From assembly GCF_019345465.1 (NCBI RefSeq), contig NZ_JAHKRC010000001.1:1-64000 (forward strand): a DNA stretch of 64,000 nucleotides, given 5' to 3'. Below, one piece after another: positions 47,585 through 56,813 of the stretch (the first letter of the stretch is position 1; each line of letters opens with the position of its first letter). The notes under the pieces were generated by a model. The model ran no database searches and was not told the DNA's origin. It saw nothing but the letters and a program-made list of their open reading frames with translations. A program made the translations under genes and the position numbers. This stretch comes from Pseudomonas sp. NKUCC02_KPG. GTDB lineage: Bacteria > Pseudomonadota > Gammaproteobacteria > Pseudomonadales > Pseudomonadaceae.

Positions 47585-47941
47585 TCAGTCTTCGGTCTTG
47601 TTCAGTTCCTGCTGTGCCAGACGATCACCAGCACGGGCGGCCTGACGCAACAGTTCATGGCCGATACGCTGATCACGGGCGCTGCCGCATTCACGGCACA
47701 TCAATTGCCCCAATCGGCTCTGGGCCAGCACGACACCCTGGCGCGCGGGCTGTTTGAGCAAATGTCCGGCAACGTGCTGGATGCTTGGGTTGGCACCCAG
47801 ACGCGGGTTATCCAGCAACCAGATAGCCACCCGCAAAGAAAAGCGCTTGGGGGCATCATTGGAGGTATTTGAGCGAGTAACAGAGGAAGTAGCTGTGCGG
47901 AACTTCATACGACACTGTGGGCAGAACAGAAGGCGCGCCAC
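47585..47941 (-). CDS. Small Sel1-like-repeat protein with two CxxC pairs
   Basis: 118 residues if translation starts at GTG 47941, which has AAGGAG 4 bases upstream; ATG 47908 lacks one but is used in some relatives. The C-terminal 70 residues form helix pairs of the Sel1/TPR kind (ARQGVVLAQSRLGQLM, QAARAGDRLAQQEL). Two cysteine pairs, CPQC at the N-terminus and CREC in the middle, could bind a metal if the longer start is right. Function unknown. Upstream of rmuC on the same strand (58-bp gap). Confidence 0.7.
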   Translation of the reverse strand: MARLLFCPQCRMKFRTATSSVTRSNTSNDAPKRFSLRVAIWLLDNPRLGANPSIQHVAGHLLKQPARQGVVLAQSRLGQLMCRECGSARDQRIGHELLRQAARAGDRLAQQELNKTED

Positions 47942-48013
47942 TCTACTCCTTTTTTTCTTTGGGTAAAGTCGAAAAAAGTCTACACCCTTGATCTAGAGCA
48001 AGCGCTCGGGACA

Positions 48014-48034
48014 ATCCACAGATCCTGTGGATAA
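48014..48034. promoter_or_regulatory. DnaA-box-like palindrome
   Basis: ATCCACAG-ATC-CTGTGGAT is a perfect inverted repeat containing TGTGGATAA (48026-48034), which is exactly the reverse complement of the DnaA box TTATCCACA. A weaker AGTGGACAA follows at 48038-48046. No origin genes are near. Confidence 0.5.
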
Positions 48035-48865
48035 GTCAGTGGACAACCCAAGTTTAACCCCCGCAAAGGCCCACCCTACGGGGCCTCGGGTCAAACTGTC
48101 GATTTTTTCACCAATTAAAAAAAACGATGTTTTTCATTGACTTAAATTTACCAGACAGGCTAGGAGGACGAACACACGGGTATCTGCGCTGATTTTGCCC
48201 GCAGCACTGCAAATGTGCACAAGTTCACATTCAGAGCAGGAATTCGGGCCTTTAAAGAGCACAACCTGTCGGCCAGCGCACCGCGACAGAGCGATGTTTT
48301 GCAGATATTTGGGCAACAATCCAAGCTTTACGCCCCCAGGAAAACTCCCAAAAATGTACTACTACCAAACAAAAACGCTACCTGATCACGCTGCGGCCAG
48401 ATGATTTATCCCATCTTGAACCAAGGCTACAGAAAGTATTTTTTCTAGCACACTTGCGTTTAACATTTCAAGCCGTTAGTATCCGCAGCGTTAGTACCAA
48501 GCTGAAAGTCAATTCGGGCCGAACAAATCCTCCCAGCCACCTTGCGTAAAGCAAAGCAGCGCTGACAAAACGGGATCGACCCCCTAGATGGTTTCCAGGT
48601 AAAACTTGCGACGATACGGCCTTTGCACAAACGCACAGGGTATCGCGAAGTTCTTTTACTCTGACCGAACCAACCTGCAAATTGATCAGGATCTTCACCC
48701 GGAGCACGGAACCTTAGCTCCAGTTGTGATTGCCTGCCCTCCTAAGTACCTACCTGCCAGCCCAAGCGCCACATAATTAATGCGCTCCAACTGGCGGCTT
48801 TGTTCCAGTCAGGTTCTTCGTCCAGCCAAAGAATGGCTCGACGTCACTGGAACGTTTTAACGCAG

Positions 48866-48883
48866 CACGGATCTGAATCCGTG
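48866..48883 (+). promoter_or_regulatory. Leader hairpin before the 74-residue gene
   Basis: CACGGAT-CTGA-ATCCGTG is a perfect 7-bp stem, 25 bases before the start codon and just upstream of the TAGGAA ribosome binding site. It could affect translation. Confidence 0.45.
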
Positions 48884-48908
48884 TCATTTGTAGGAACACC
48901 TAATAACT

Positions 48909-49133
48909 ATGTCTACTCAAATCCATACTCAGGATGCCATTCGCACCCTAACCAACGCCTTTGCTCCAATGAACTGCCTGATTATGGCCGCTCGCAAAGG
49001 ATGCTTCAGCTTCACCCTGGTCAACGAACACGGCATCGCGCGTCACAGCGAGCGCCTGTACCCTGACCAATACTCCAGCGCAGAACCCCTGCAAGCTGTG
49101 ATCGAGCGTACTCGTCAGGCCCTTATCGCCTGA
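48909..49133 (+). CDS. Small conserved protein, function unknown
   Basis: 74 residues beginning MSTQIHTQDAIRTLTNAFAP, with two cysteines (MNCLIMAARKGCFSF) and no signal peptide or membrane span. A purine-rich TAGGAA precedes the ATG by about 12 bases and a clear terminator follows, so expression is likely. It has the look of the small cytoplasmic DUF proteins common in Pseudomonas (predicted beta-strands and a C-terminal helix). No function can be given. Confidence 0.75.
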   Translation: MSTQIHTQDAIRTLTNAFAPMNCLIMAARKGCFSFTLVNEHGIARHSERLYPDQYSSAEPLQAVIERTRQALIA

Positions 49134-49153
49134 AAGCTTGAGCGTTACACAAC

Positions 49154-49181
49154 AAGCCCTGCCTGATCCGCAGGGCTTTTT
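49154..49181 (+). terminator. Terminator after the 74-residue gene
   Basis: AAGCCCTGC-CTGATCC-GCAGGGCTT stem followed by TTTTT, 21 bases beyond the stop. Confidence 0.9.
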
Positions 49182-49398
49182 GTTGCCTTCTATTTAAGAA
49201 ACATTCGGCATCGCTTAAGTCCTTGCGGATATATAGCCAACGGCCCGAAGCTTTAAATGTTTTAAAAACAGGCCGTTACAGCAAAGATATGACACTACAC
49301 TTCAACTTGAGCGGTACGTTCCGCTTCCAGCGAACCCTTTCGATTCACAGCTGCCAAGCCATGGGGTATCGCTGGTCATTTCGGGCCTCGAGGACTTT

Positions 49399-49878
49399 AT
49401 GGGTATCGCCGCCAGGGAGTTGAGCCATTACGTGATTCGACCAACGCTTCTGTATCTGGGGCAGGACAACCCGGATGCAGAAGCTTTGTTGCTGGGTATT
49501 GCAGCCAGCCAGTCAAATTTAGGCTCGGCCCTGCATGATCGTCATGGTCACGGGCTCTACTGCATACGCGAACCTCGCCATACCGCCCTGTGGGATCAGT
49601 ACCTGGCCCACGACCCGGACCTGGCGAGCCTGGTACGTGGACTGGCCAGTCAGCATGCATTCCTGTGCAGCCCTCACCTGGAGCTCACGGTTAATTTGCG
49701 GTACGCCACAGCCATTGCCTGGCTGCTGATCGAACAGCAAAAAATAGCCATCCCCTCAGCAGATGACCTGCTGGGCATGGCAAGAATTTGGCGCCAAGCC
49801 TTTGAGCCACATGGACGTTTGCGAGATTTCGCCCATGCTTGGCGCACCTGCGTTACACCTCTCAACCAAGTGGCTTGA
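49399..49878 (+). CDS. Uncharacterised protein; 5' end may be incomplete
   Basis: 159 residues from ATG 49399, with GAGG 5 bases upstream. Helical, cytoplasmic-looking, with LRYATAIAWLLIEQQKIAIPSADDLLGMARIW near the end. The same frame stays open upstream to about 49237 and reads like protein (LPSHGVSLVISGLEDF just before the Met) but contains no ATG, GTG or TTG. An ATG at 49289 is one frame off. So either translation starts at 49399 or the 5' part carries a frameshift. Function unknown; fadL follows after 146 bp. Confidence 0.65.
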   Translation: MGIAARELSHYVIRPTLLYLGQDNPDAEALLLGIAASQSNLGSALHDRHGHGLYCIREPRHTALWDQYLAHDPDLASLVRGLASQHAFLCSPHLELTVNLRYATAIAWLLIEQQKIAIPSADDLLGMARIWRQAFEPHGRLRDFAHAWRTCVTPLNQVA

Positions 49879-50024
49879 GATTTCCATCACTTGCAATAAT
49901 CTGCAAAAAGCCTGAAACCGGTCGGATTGTCCTACAAAACATCGCTATCTTCTGCGATTTAGCCTATAGCGCTTCCACAAAAATGTTGGTAGTTTTCGTC
50001 CGGTGATCATAAGGAGTTCTAATA

Positions 50025-51326
50025 ATGAAAAAAGTAATGCTCAAGACCACACTTGGCCTCGCTGTCACTTTGGCTTCCAGCCAGATTTTCGCTAGTGGCT
50101 TCGCACTTAACGAACAAAGCGTAAGCGGTATGGGGACCGGTTTCGCAGGTCGTTCATCTTCTGCCGACGATGCAAGTACCGTTTTTGGTAACCCTGCCGG
50201 TATGTCCCGCCTGAGCGGCCAGCAAGTGACTGGCGGTATCGCCGTGATCGACGCTTCGACCGACATCAAGGATGCCCGAGGCAGTATCTCCGGCACCAAT
50301 AAAGGCGACATGGTTCCGTTCACTGCGGTGCCTATGGGCTTTTACACTAACAAGCTCAACGACGAGTGGGCTGTAGGCTTCGGTGTTTATGCACCTTTCG
50401 GTCTAGTAACAGACTATGAAAGCAGCTTCCAGGGCCGCGGCTTTGGCAGCAAAAGCGAAGTTAAGGTTGTTACCCTGCAACCAACCGTGAGCTATGCCTT
50501 CAATGATCGCGTGTCGATTGGTTTCGGTCCGACCATCAACCGCATCGCCGGTACGCTTGAGTCCGAAGTCAGACTGACCCCCAACCCACTGGCCGGGGCA
50601 GGCGACAGCAATGTAAAAATCAAGGGTGACGATACCGCGCTAGGTTTCAACGCCGGCATCCTGGTACAAGCCACTGATACCACGCGCGTTGGTTTGACTT
50701 ATCATTCCAAGGTCAAATACAAACTCGAAGGTCACACTAACGTCACAGCCAGCAGCGACCCGTTCACTGCCGCCCGCCTGAAAAGCAACCGCTATGACGC
50801 CACACTGAAAATCGACACCCCTGAATCCTGGGATCTGTCGGTTACTCAAGAGATCAATGATGCGTGGAAGGTCTATGCAGGTAGTACATGGACTCGCTGG
50901 AGCCGCCTGAAAGACATCACCGTCCAGAACGAGGGCGTTACTGCTGCAGCCGGTGGTGGTGCAGCCCCAGCTCTTTTCTCCACGATTAAAGAAGAGCAAA
51001 ACTGGCACGATACTTGGGCATACGCCATCGGTACCTCGTACCAGCTGAACAAGCAGTGGGTACTGCGTACTGGCCTGACCTGGGATCAGTCGCCTACCAA
51101 CAATGAAAATCGCTCGCCTCGTATCCCTACCGGCGACCGTACGATTTTCAGCCTGGGCGCCGGTTATGCCGTCAATGACAACCTGAGCATTGACGTGGCT
51201 TACTCCTACCTCAAGGAAGAGTCGGTCAAGGTGGATGATGCCAAACCTCAGATCGGTAGCTACTACAGCTCCAAATATGAAAACAGCGCAAACGGCTTTG
51301 CAGTAGGCGCAACCTACAAGTTCTGA
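50025..51326 (+). CDS. fadL: FadL/OmpP1/TodX-family outer-membrane long-chain fatty-acid transporter
   Basis: 433 residues: signal peptide to about residue 24 (IFASG), then the FadL N-terminal hatch with FALNEQSVSGMGTGFAGRSS and the NPAGM motif (about 62-66), and a 14-strand barrel ending in aromatic Phe (VGATYKF). Family members take up long-chain fatty acids or aromatic hydrocarbons. AAGGAG lies 9 bases before the ATG and a strong terminator follows. Confidence 0.93.
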   Translation: MKKVMLKTTLGLAVTLASSQIFASGFALNEQSVSGMGTGFAGRSSSADDASTVFGNPAGMSRLSGQQVTGGIAVIDASTDIKDARGSISGTNKGDMVPFTAVPMGFYTNKLNDEWAVGFGVYAPFGLVTDYESSFQGRGFGSKSEVKVVTLQPTVSYAFNDRVSIGFGPTINRIAGTLESEVRLTPNPLAGAGDSNVKIKGDDTALGFNAGILVQATDTTRVGLTYHSKVKYKLEGHTNVTASSDPFTAARLKSNRYDATLKIDTPESWDLSVTQEINDAWKVYAGSTWTRWSRLKDITVQNEGVTAAAGGGAAPALFSTIKEEQNWHDTWAYAIGTSYQLNKQWVLRTGLTWDQSPTNNENRSPRIPTGDRTIFSLGAGYAVNDNLSIDVAYSYLKEESVKVDDAKPQIGSYYSSKYENSANGFAVGATYKF

Positions 51327-51362
51327 TTCACTGCGAGGCCAACCGCCTCGCCCGCTGAATCA

Positions 51363-51400
51363 AAAAAATCCCCGCTCTCGTTACCGAGGCGGGGATTTTT
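51363..51400. terminator. Bidirectional terminator between fadL and the peroxidase gene
   Basis: AAAAATCCCCGC ... GCGGGGATTTTT with an inner CTCG/CGAG pairing; works for both converging genes. Confidence 0.9.
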
Positions 51401-51412
51401 AATGGGTGCGTT

Positions 51413-51967
51413 TCAGGGCTTTGAAGCAATCGCCTTATCGATCGCCTCTATCAATTCAGGGCTATCGGGCTTGGTCAGGCTGGAGAAGCTGGCAATCACA
51501 TTGCCCTGACGATCAACCACGTATTTATAGAAGTTCCATTTTGGCGCGCTGCTCTGTTCTGCCAGCACCTTGAACAAGTGCGTCGCATCAGGCCCACGCA
51601 CATGCTGCGGATCGATCATGGTGAAAGTCACACCGTAATTGACGTAACACACCTTGGCCGTCTCTTCGCCATCTTTGGATTCCTGCTTGAAGTCATCCGA
51701 CGGCACACCAATCAACTCCAGCCCCTGGCCCTTGTAGCGCTGGTTCAGCGCCTCAAGCCCCTTGAACTGTGGCGCAAAGCCGCAAAAGCTCGCCGTATTG
51801 ACGATCAACAGTGGTTTACCGGCAAAGCGCTGGCACAGATCAATCGATTCCTTGGCCCGCAATTTAGGCAGCGTGCCTTCCAGCAAGGGTGGACAGTCCG
51901 CCGCCCAAACCGTACCGGCGCAGGCTAACAGCAGTACAGGCATCGCAATCCAGCGCTTAAGCATCAT
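51413..51967 (-). CDS. Glutathione peroxidase homologue, exported
   Basis: 184 residues with a signal peptide cleaved near VWAA (residue 23). The catalytic motif is [11 protein letters not shown] with Cys62 in place of selenocysteine, and KWNFYKY carries the conserved Trp-Asn. Such bacterial enzymes usually reduce peroxides with thioredoxin-like donors, here probably in the periplasm. AAGGA lies 6 bases before ATG 51967. Convergent with fadL. Confidence 0.9.
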   Translation of the reverse strand: MMLKRWIAMPVLLLACAGTVWAADCPPLLEGTLPKLRAKESIDLCQRFAGKPLLIVNTASFCGFAPQFKGLEALNQRYKGQGLELIGVPSDDFKQESKDGEETAKVCYVNYGVTFTMIDPQHVRGPDATHLFKVLAEQSSAPKWNFYKYVVDRQGNVIASFSSLTKPDSPELIEAIDKAIASKP

Positions 51968-52018
51968 CGGTGTCCTTGAAAAAGAGGCAGGCTCAGAACT
52001 TACTCACCCGAGACCACA

Positions 52019-52141
52019 CTAGCAAGCGCCCATGCCCAACTGCATTAACGCCAATCCGCCTTGATGCCAGCCCCACCAGATCAGGGCCAGCAACAACACT
52101 CCAGTACTGGCTGCGCCGAGCCATATCCAGGTCGAATTCAC
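52019..52141 (-). CDS. 40-residue single-span membrane protein overlapping the MFS stop
   Basis: Starts at GTG 52141, which overlaps the TGA of the MFS gene in the arrangement GTGA. The product (NSTWIWLGAASTGVLLLALI, then a WWGWHQGG turn and a C-terminal cysteine) is one hydrophobic helix with a short tail. The stop/start overlap implies coupled translation, and it ends before the peroxidase gene. It may be an accessory subunit of the transporter; this is an inference from position only. Confidence 0.6.
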   Translation of the reverse strand: MNSTWIWLGAASTGVLLLALIWWGWHQGGLALMQLGMGAC

Positions 52142-53346
52142 CCCATACTCCCCTGCGCCTGCAAACGGGCCACCGGGCGCTCGCGCACCGGCCAGTTCAA
52201 CGCCGCCGCCAACAGACTTAACAAGATCGAGACCTGCCAGATCAGATCGTAACTACCTGTCTGATCATAGACCACACCTCCCATCCAGCCGCCCAGGAAT
52301 GCTCCGAGCTGATGGAACAGAAATACGATCCCGCCCAGCATCGACAAGTTACGCACACCAAACATGGTTGCCACCGTGCCATTGGTCAGCGGCACGGTCG
52401 ACAGCCACAAAAAGCCCATGACCATGCCAAACAGATACGCACTGAACTGCGTCACTGGCGCCCACAGGAACAACCCGATCACCACCGCCCGGGCCAGGTA
52501 CAAAGCCGTCAACAAACGGGGCTTGGACATGCGCCCGCCGAGCCAACCGGCGGTGTAGGTACCAAAAATATTGAACAGGCCAATCAGCGCCAGCACCGTC
52601 GTACCCACTGTCGCGGGGAGATGCTGATCCACCAGATATGCCGGCAAGTGGATGCCAATGAAGACCACCTGAAAGCCGCAGACAAAAAACCCGAACGCCA
52701 ATAGCCAGAAGCCCGAGTGCGAACACGCCTCACGCAATGCGTCCTTGAGAGTTTGCTCCCCACCCAGATTGGGCAGCGGCCGATCCTTGAGCATGCTGAC
52801 CAACGGCACAATCAGCGCCACCAGCACACCCAAGACCAACAGCGCGGTCGACCAGCCGAGCCAGCCAATCAGCCCCAAAGTGCCTGGCAACATCGCGAAC
52901 TGACCAAAAGACCCCGCCGCACTGGCAATCCCCATGCCCATACTGCGTTTTTCTGCGGGCAAGGCGCGCCCGACGACACCCAGGATTACCGAGAACGAAG
53001 TACCGGACAGACCGATCCCGATCAGCAGCCCCGCGCTCAACGACAGTGACAGCGGCGAATCCGACAGCCCCATCAGCAGCAGCCCCACCGCATACAACAC
53101 ACCCCCGACGATTACCACCCTGGCCGCGCCAAAGCGGTCTGCCAGTGCCCCGGTAAAAGGCTGAGCCAGGCCCCAGATCAGGTTCTGCAAGGCAATGGCA
53201 AAGGCAAACACCTCACGCCCCCAGCCAAATTGCGCGCTCATGGGAGGCAGAAACAGCCCGAACCCATGCCTTACGCCCAAAGACAGGGCCAGGATAAGCG
53301 CACTGCCAAGAAGGACCCATCCACTGTTGCGCCACACCGATGTCAT
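52138..53346 (-). CDS. MFS transporter, MarR-linked
   Basis: 402 residues from ATG 53346, with CGGAGA upstream; upstream in-frame sequence to 53457 runs through the operator and is not coding. Twelve helices, with the MFS motif LADRFGAARVVIVGG between helices 2 and 3 and a monocarboxylate/oxalate-type GFGLFLPPMSAQFGW start. The substrate is unknown. It sits 52 bp downstream of a MarR-type regulator and an operator palindrome, so it is probably the regulated target. Confidence 0.9.
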   Translation of the reverse strand: MTSVWRNSGWVLLGSALILALSLGVRHGFGLFLPPMSAQFGWGREVFAFAIALQNLIWGLAQPFTGALADRFGAARVVIVGGVLYAVGLLLMGLSDSPLSLSLSAGLLIGIGLSGTSFSVILGVVGRALPAEKRSMGMGIASAAGSFGQFAMLPGTLGLIGWLGWSTALLVLGVLVALIVPLVSMLKDRPLPNLGGEQTLKDALREACSHSGFWLLAFGFFVCGFQVVFIGIHLPAYLVDQHLPATVGTTVLALIGLFNIFGTYTAGWLGGRMSKPRLLTALYLARAVVIGLFLWAPVTQFSAYLFGMVMGFLWLSTVPLTNGTVATMFGVRNLSMLGGIVFLFHQLGAFLGGWMGGVVYDQTGSYDLIWQVSILLSLLAAALNWPVRERPVARLQAQGSMG

Positions 53347-53363
53347 TGTTGTTCTCCGGGAGC

Positions 53364-53375
53364 GGGTATATACCC
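53364..53375. promoter_or_regulatory. MarR-type operator between marR and the MFS gene
   Basis: GGGTATATACCC is a perfect 12-bp palindrome 17 bases before the MFS start. The core GTATATAC recurs in front of the regulator. Confidence 0.6.
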
Positions 53376-53398
53376 ATTTATAATCGAGCGACTGAACT

Positions 53399-53812
53399 CT
53401 AGTCAGTGCCTGCCAACTCATCCAATAGCTGTAACAGTTGTGCGCGCTTGGCTTCACCCAAACGATCCATCAAGCGCTGCTGAGCGTCCTCCCAGGCAGG
53501 CAAGGCAGCCTTCAGGCACTCGTCCCCTGCCGGAGTCAGGCAAACCAGACGATTACGCTGATCAGCCCCCTCCATCAGTTTCAACAGACCAGCGCCCTCA
53601 AGCACCCGCACGTTACGCCCCAACGTACTGCGATCCAGCCCCATGGCTTCTGCCAGGCTGGAAATGCTGGGTTGATCGAGCCGCTTGAGATTACACAGCA
53701 AAGAATACTGGGCGACGTTGATCCCGAAGCCGTCGAGAGCGCCGTCGTAATGCCTGCTCACGCCACGCGCAGCACGTCGCAGATTGGTGCATAAACACTG
53801 AGTTGGTAACAT
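53399..53812 (-). CDS. MarR-family transcriptional regulator
   Basis: 137 residues from ATG 53812 (MLPTQCLCTNLRRAARGVSRHYD). The winged helix has ISSLAEAMGLDRSTLGRNVRVLEGAGLL and the wing DQRNRLVCLTPAGDE. Two cysteines near the N-terminus (CLC) could act as redox sensors, as in OhrR-like proteins, but this is not established. It probably represses itself and the MFS gene through the GTATATAC sites at 53820 and 53364. Confidence 0.9.
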   Translation of the reverse strand: MLPTQCLCTNLRRAARGVSRHYDGALDGFGINVAQYSLLCNLKRLDQPSISSLAEAMGLDRSTLGRNVRVLEGAGLLKLMEGADQRNRLVCLTPAGDECLKAALPAWEDAQQRLMDRLGEAKRAQLLQLLDELAGTD

Positions 53813-53819
53813 TTTGTAT

Positions 53820-53829
53820 GTATATACCC
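53820..53829. promoter_or_regulatory. Second MarR-type operator, upstream of marR
   Basis: GTATATACCC, eight bases upstream of the marR start, matches the right part of the palindrome at 53364-53375. Confidence 0.55.
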
Positions 53830-53890
53830 GCAATAAAACAGAATCAAGATTTATCTCGGAGCGATCAACCTTGGTGAAACTGGCAACTGG

Positions 53891-54628
53891 TCAAGCAACG
53901 ATCAACGCCAGCCCCACCAGCACCAGCACTTCCAGCAACTCCAGCAGCGCACCGGCGGTATCGCCCGTGGTGCCCCCCAGACGGCGCATCACCACCCGGC
54001 GCAGCCATACAAACCCCGCTGTTGCCAGCACCAGGGCCCATAACCCGGCATACCCGGCCAACACCACACACCCCAGGGCACTGAGCCCCAACACCCACCA
54101 TCCCGCCCTGCGTGGCAAATGATCGGCCAGCGCCTGACCCAATCCACCGGCCCGCACGTACGGGGTCGTCAGGAATACGGCCAGCAAAGCGCTGCGCCCG
54201 ATCAACGGCGCGACCAGAAGCACCGCGCTGTTTTGCTGCTCAATCAGTGCGAGCAGCGCGCAGAACTTGAGCAACAGCACCAATACCAGCGTCACCACCG
54301 CGATCGGTCCGCTGCGGGGGTCTTTCATGATGGTCAGGGTGCGCTCGTGGTCGCCAAAGCCCCCCAGCCAGGCATCTGCACTGTCAGCCAGGCCATCCAG
54401 ATGCAGCCCGCCACTGAGCAACACCCATACCGTCAGCAGCAACGCCGCGTGCAACATCAGCGGTGCACCGGCCAGCAGCGCACTCAGGCCCCACAACAGC
54501 CCGCCAAACAGCAAACCCACCAGCGGATAAAACAGCAGGGAACGCCCCAGTTCCTGAGGCTGCGGCATACCCGGCAATCGAATCGGCAAGCTGCTTAAAA
54601 ACTGCAATGCAATCCAGAAAGGCAGCAT
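53891..54628 (-). CDS. cobS: Adenosylcobinamide-GDP ribazoletransferase (cobalamin synthase)
   Basis: 245 residues from ATG 54628, overlapping the cobC stop in ATGA. Multi-span membrane protein with the CobS/CobV motif GGLHLDGLADSADAWLGG (about 60-77) and KDPRSGPIAVV. It joins adenosylcobinamide-GDP to alpha-ribazole in the inner membrane to complete B12. Last gene of the cob operon; no terminator is obvious before the MarR operator region. Confidence 0.95.
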   Translation of the reverse strand: MLPFWIALQFLSSLPIRLPGMPQPQELGRSLLFYPLVGLLFGGLLWGLSALLAGAPLMLHAALLLTVWVLLSGGLHLDGLADSADAWLGGFGDHERTLTIMKDPRSGPIAVVTLVLVLLLKFCALLALIEQQNSAVLLVAPLIGRSALLAVFLTTPYVRAGGLGQALADHLPRRAGWWVLGLSALGCVVLAGYAGLWALVLATAGFVWLRRVVMRRLGGTTGDTAGALLELLEVLVLVGLALIVA

Positions 54629-55206
54629 CACCTGTTGGCCTCGGTGAGCTGCCCATCGGCGTCGACCTGCAGCCCGAACAGTGCGCCGTGGATCACCGGC
54701 ACTTGCAGTAACTGCTCGCGAGGCAAGCCACGGGCCTGAGCCAGCAGCAATTTCATCACCCCGCCATGGCATACCACCAGCACCCGCTGCCCTGCGAAGT
54801 CCTGCTGCAAACGGCTGACGGCTGACAACACCCGCGCCGAGAACTCAAGCACTGGCTCACCGTCGGGTGGGGTAAAGGCGTAGGGGTCGGCCCAGAACAA
54901 GCCCAAGGCCTGCTCATCAACCTCCATCAGCGCTGCCGCGCTCTGCCCTTCCCACGCACCAAAATGAAGTTCCTGCAGATCCTTGTCCATAGACACCGGA
55001 AGATCGAGCTGCTCACTCAGTTCTCGGGCAAACAATGCGCAACGTTGCAACGGTGAGCTGACGATGCGATCCCACGGCCCCTGGCCTTTCACGGCATCAC
55101 GCATTTGCGCCCAGCCCAGCGCCGTCAAGGCATCGTCGATGCTGCCGCGCAAACCGCCACCCAGCTCAGTCTCGCCGTGACGCAGCAAATCGAGCTGCAC
55201 GGTCAT
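54628..55206 (-). CDS. cobC: Alpha-ribazole phosphatase
   Basis: 192 residues of the histidine-phosphatase superfamily, with the RHGET motif near residue 10 and the second catalytic His in VLVVCHGG near 148. It dephosphorylates alpha-ribazole-5'-phosphate (or cobalamin phosphate). It overlaps both neighbours by four bases, showing tight translational coupling. Confidence 0.92.
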   Translation of the reverse strand: MTVQLDLLRHGETELGGGLRGSIDDALTALGWAQMRDAVKGQGPWDRIVSSPLQRCALFARELSEQLDLPVSMDKDLQELHFGAWEGQSAAALMEVDEQALGLFWADPYAFTPPDGEPVLEFSARVLSAVSRLQQDFAGQRVLVVCHGGVMKLLLAQARGLPREQLLQVPVIHGALFGLQVDADGQLTEANR

Positions 55207-56258
55207 GCCGGACGATCTGCCACGGCGGCTTCGGCAAAGGTCGCCATCTGCCCGTGCAGATCACACGCCAGACGCATCAACGGCACCGCCAACGCAGCAC
55301 CGCTGCCCTCGCCCAGACGCAGGCCCAGGTCCAGCAACGGCTCGGCCTGCAAGCTTTCCAACACATGGCGATGACCCTGCTCAGCTCCGCGATGACTGAA
55401 GATCAGCCACGCGCGGCAGTCAGGATTCATACGCACCGCGACCATGGCCGCCACCGTGCAGATAAAGCCATCCACCACCGCCACCACGCCTTCCTGTGCG
55501 CAGGCCACATAGGCGCCGACCAAGGCGGCAATTTCAAAGCCACCCAGGCGAAACAGTGTCTGCAATGGATCGTCGAGGTGACCGGCATGCAACGCCAGTG
55601 CACGGTCAATCACCCCCGCCTTGTGGCTGACACCGGCTGCATCCAGACCAGTGCCTGGCCCGGTCAATTGCGAGGCAGGGCAATCCAGCAGCGCACTGGC
55701 CACGGCACTGGCAGACGCCGTGTTGCCAATGCCCATTTCACCGCCGATAAACACCTCGCTGCCCGCCGCCTGCGCCCGCAACACGCTGTCGCGCCCGGCC
55801 TGCAGGGCTTTCAGACCCTGAGCGTCGGACATCGCAGGGCCCGTCGCAAAATTGGTTGTACCCGCACCCAACTGCAAGTGCCGTACCCCCGCCAGATCCA
55901 GCATCGGCGTCACCGTGCCCAGGTCCACCACATCCAGCTGCGCGCCCAATTGGCGGGCCAACACGCTGATTGCCGCCCCCCCACTGACAAAGTTGTGCAG
56001 CATTTGCCCGGTGACCGCTTGCGGATAGGCCGACACACCTTCGGCGACCACACCGTGATCACCTGCAAAAATCCCGATCCACAACTGATCGACACGGGGT
56101 TTGAGCCGCCCTTGCAAACCGGCCAGTTGCACCGCCAGGGCCTCAAGCTGGCCCAGGGAGCCTGCGGGTTTGGTCAGTTGCTGCTGACGCTCGGCCGCGG
56201 CCGCTTGCATGTCACGGTCAACGGGCTTGCAGGGGTTCAGCCACCAAGGGGTGCTCAT
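55203..56258 (-). CDS. cobT: Nicotinate-nucleotide-dimethylbenzimidazole phosphoribosyltransferase
   Basis: 351 residues from ATG 56258 (MSTPWWLNP). Family signatures: [20 protein letters not shown] (about 65-85), [14 protein letters not shown] and the catalytic-glutamate region near the C-terminus ([16 protein letters not shown]). It activates dimethylbenzimidazole made by BluB to alpha-ribazole phosphate. It overlaps cobU and cobC by four bases each. Confidence 0.96.
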   Translation of the reverse strand: MSTPWWLNPCKPVDRDMQAAAAERQQQLTKPAGSLGQLEALAVQLAGLQGRLKPRVDQLWIGIFAGDHGVVAEGVSAYPQAVTGQMLHNFVSGGAAISVLARQLGAQLDVVDLGTVTPMLDLAGVRHLQLGAGTTNFATGPAMSDAQGLKALQAGRDSVLRAQAAGSEVFIGGEMGIGNTASASAVASALLDCPASQLTGPGTGLDAAGVSHKAGVIDRALALHAGHLDDPLQTLFRLGGFEIAALVGAYVACAQEGVVAVVDGFICTVAAMVAVRMNPDCRAWLIFSHRGAEQGHRHVLESLQAEPLLDLGLRLGEGSGAALAVPLMRLACDLHGQMATFAEAAVADRPA

Positions 56259-56776
56259 AGTGCAGTTCCTTTCAACGTCAGGGGCAGGCCCGCCACTGTC
56301 AGCACGACTCGCTGACAGCGCTCGGCCAGGGCTTGATGCAACCAACCGGCTTCATCGACATAGCGGCGAGTCAATTCGCCCAGCGGCACGACACCCATTC
56401 CGGTTTCGTTGCTGACAAACACAATTTCGCCCGGCAAATCAGCCAGGCATTCCAGCAGCGCATCGCGCTCGGTATTCAGGCGCTGCAGGTCTTCAAGCAT
56501 CAGCAGGTTGGTCAGCCACAGGGTCAGGCAGTCCACCAACAGGCAAGTATCGGCGCGAGCGTTTTCACGCAGCACGCGGGCCAGTTCAATCGGCTCTTCG
56601 ATAAGCGCCCAATGTTCTGGACGGCGTTCGCGATGATGGCGCACGCGCTCGTTCATCTCACCGTCCAGCGGCTGACTGGTGGCTATGTAGGTGACGGCAC
56701 AGCCGGACTCGGCCGCCAGCTTTTCAGCCAGACGACTTTTACCCGAGCGGGCACCGCCCAGAATCAGTTGCAGCAT
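56255..56776 (-). CDS. cobU: Adenosylcobinamide kinase/guanylyltransferase
   Basis: 173 residues. The P-loop GGARSGKS begins at residue 7, and the guanylylated-histidine region [16 protein letters not shown] and [14 protein letters not shown] follow. It phosphorylates adenosylcobinamide and converts it to adenosylcobinamide-GDP (CobP in Pseudomonas usage). 37 bases separate it from cobQ, the only real gap in the operon core. Confidence 0.95.
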   Translation of the reverse strand: MLQLILGGARSGKSRLAEKLAAESGCAVTYIATSQPLDGEMNERVRHHRERRPEHWALIEEPIELARVLRENARADTCLLVDCLTLWLTNLLMLEDLQRLNTERDALLECLADLPGEIVFVSNETGMGVVPLGELTRRYVDEAGWLHQALAERCQRVVLTVAGLPLTLKGTAL

Positions 56777-56813
56777 GGTGTTAAACCTCTAGCGGCCATT
56801 GACGCCATGAATC

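Larger units (their letters stand above)
47942..48908. other. Long intergenic region of about 970 bp without a supported gene
   Basis: Lower in G+C by eye than its surroundings. Short open frames on both strands (for example 48195-48404 and 48468-48707) have no ribosome binding sites or recognisable sequence. Contents seen: a DnaA-box palindrome at 48014-48034, the A-rich run near 48117-48124, an inverted repeat GGAGC...GCTCC at 48702-48722 and a leader hairpin at 48866-48883. A non-coding RNA or decayed gene cannot be excluded. Confidence 0.5.

Noticed and set aside
48014..48046. Chromosomal origin of replication at the DnaA-box palindrome
   Set aside because: Only one exact box plus two weak ones, and no dnaA, dnaN, rpmH or gidA gene nearby.
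48195..48707. Short open frames of 61-79 codons in the long gap
   Set aside because: No ribosome binding sites, no recognisable sequence and no consistent composition; not supported as genes.
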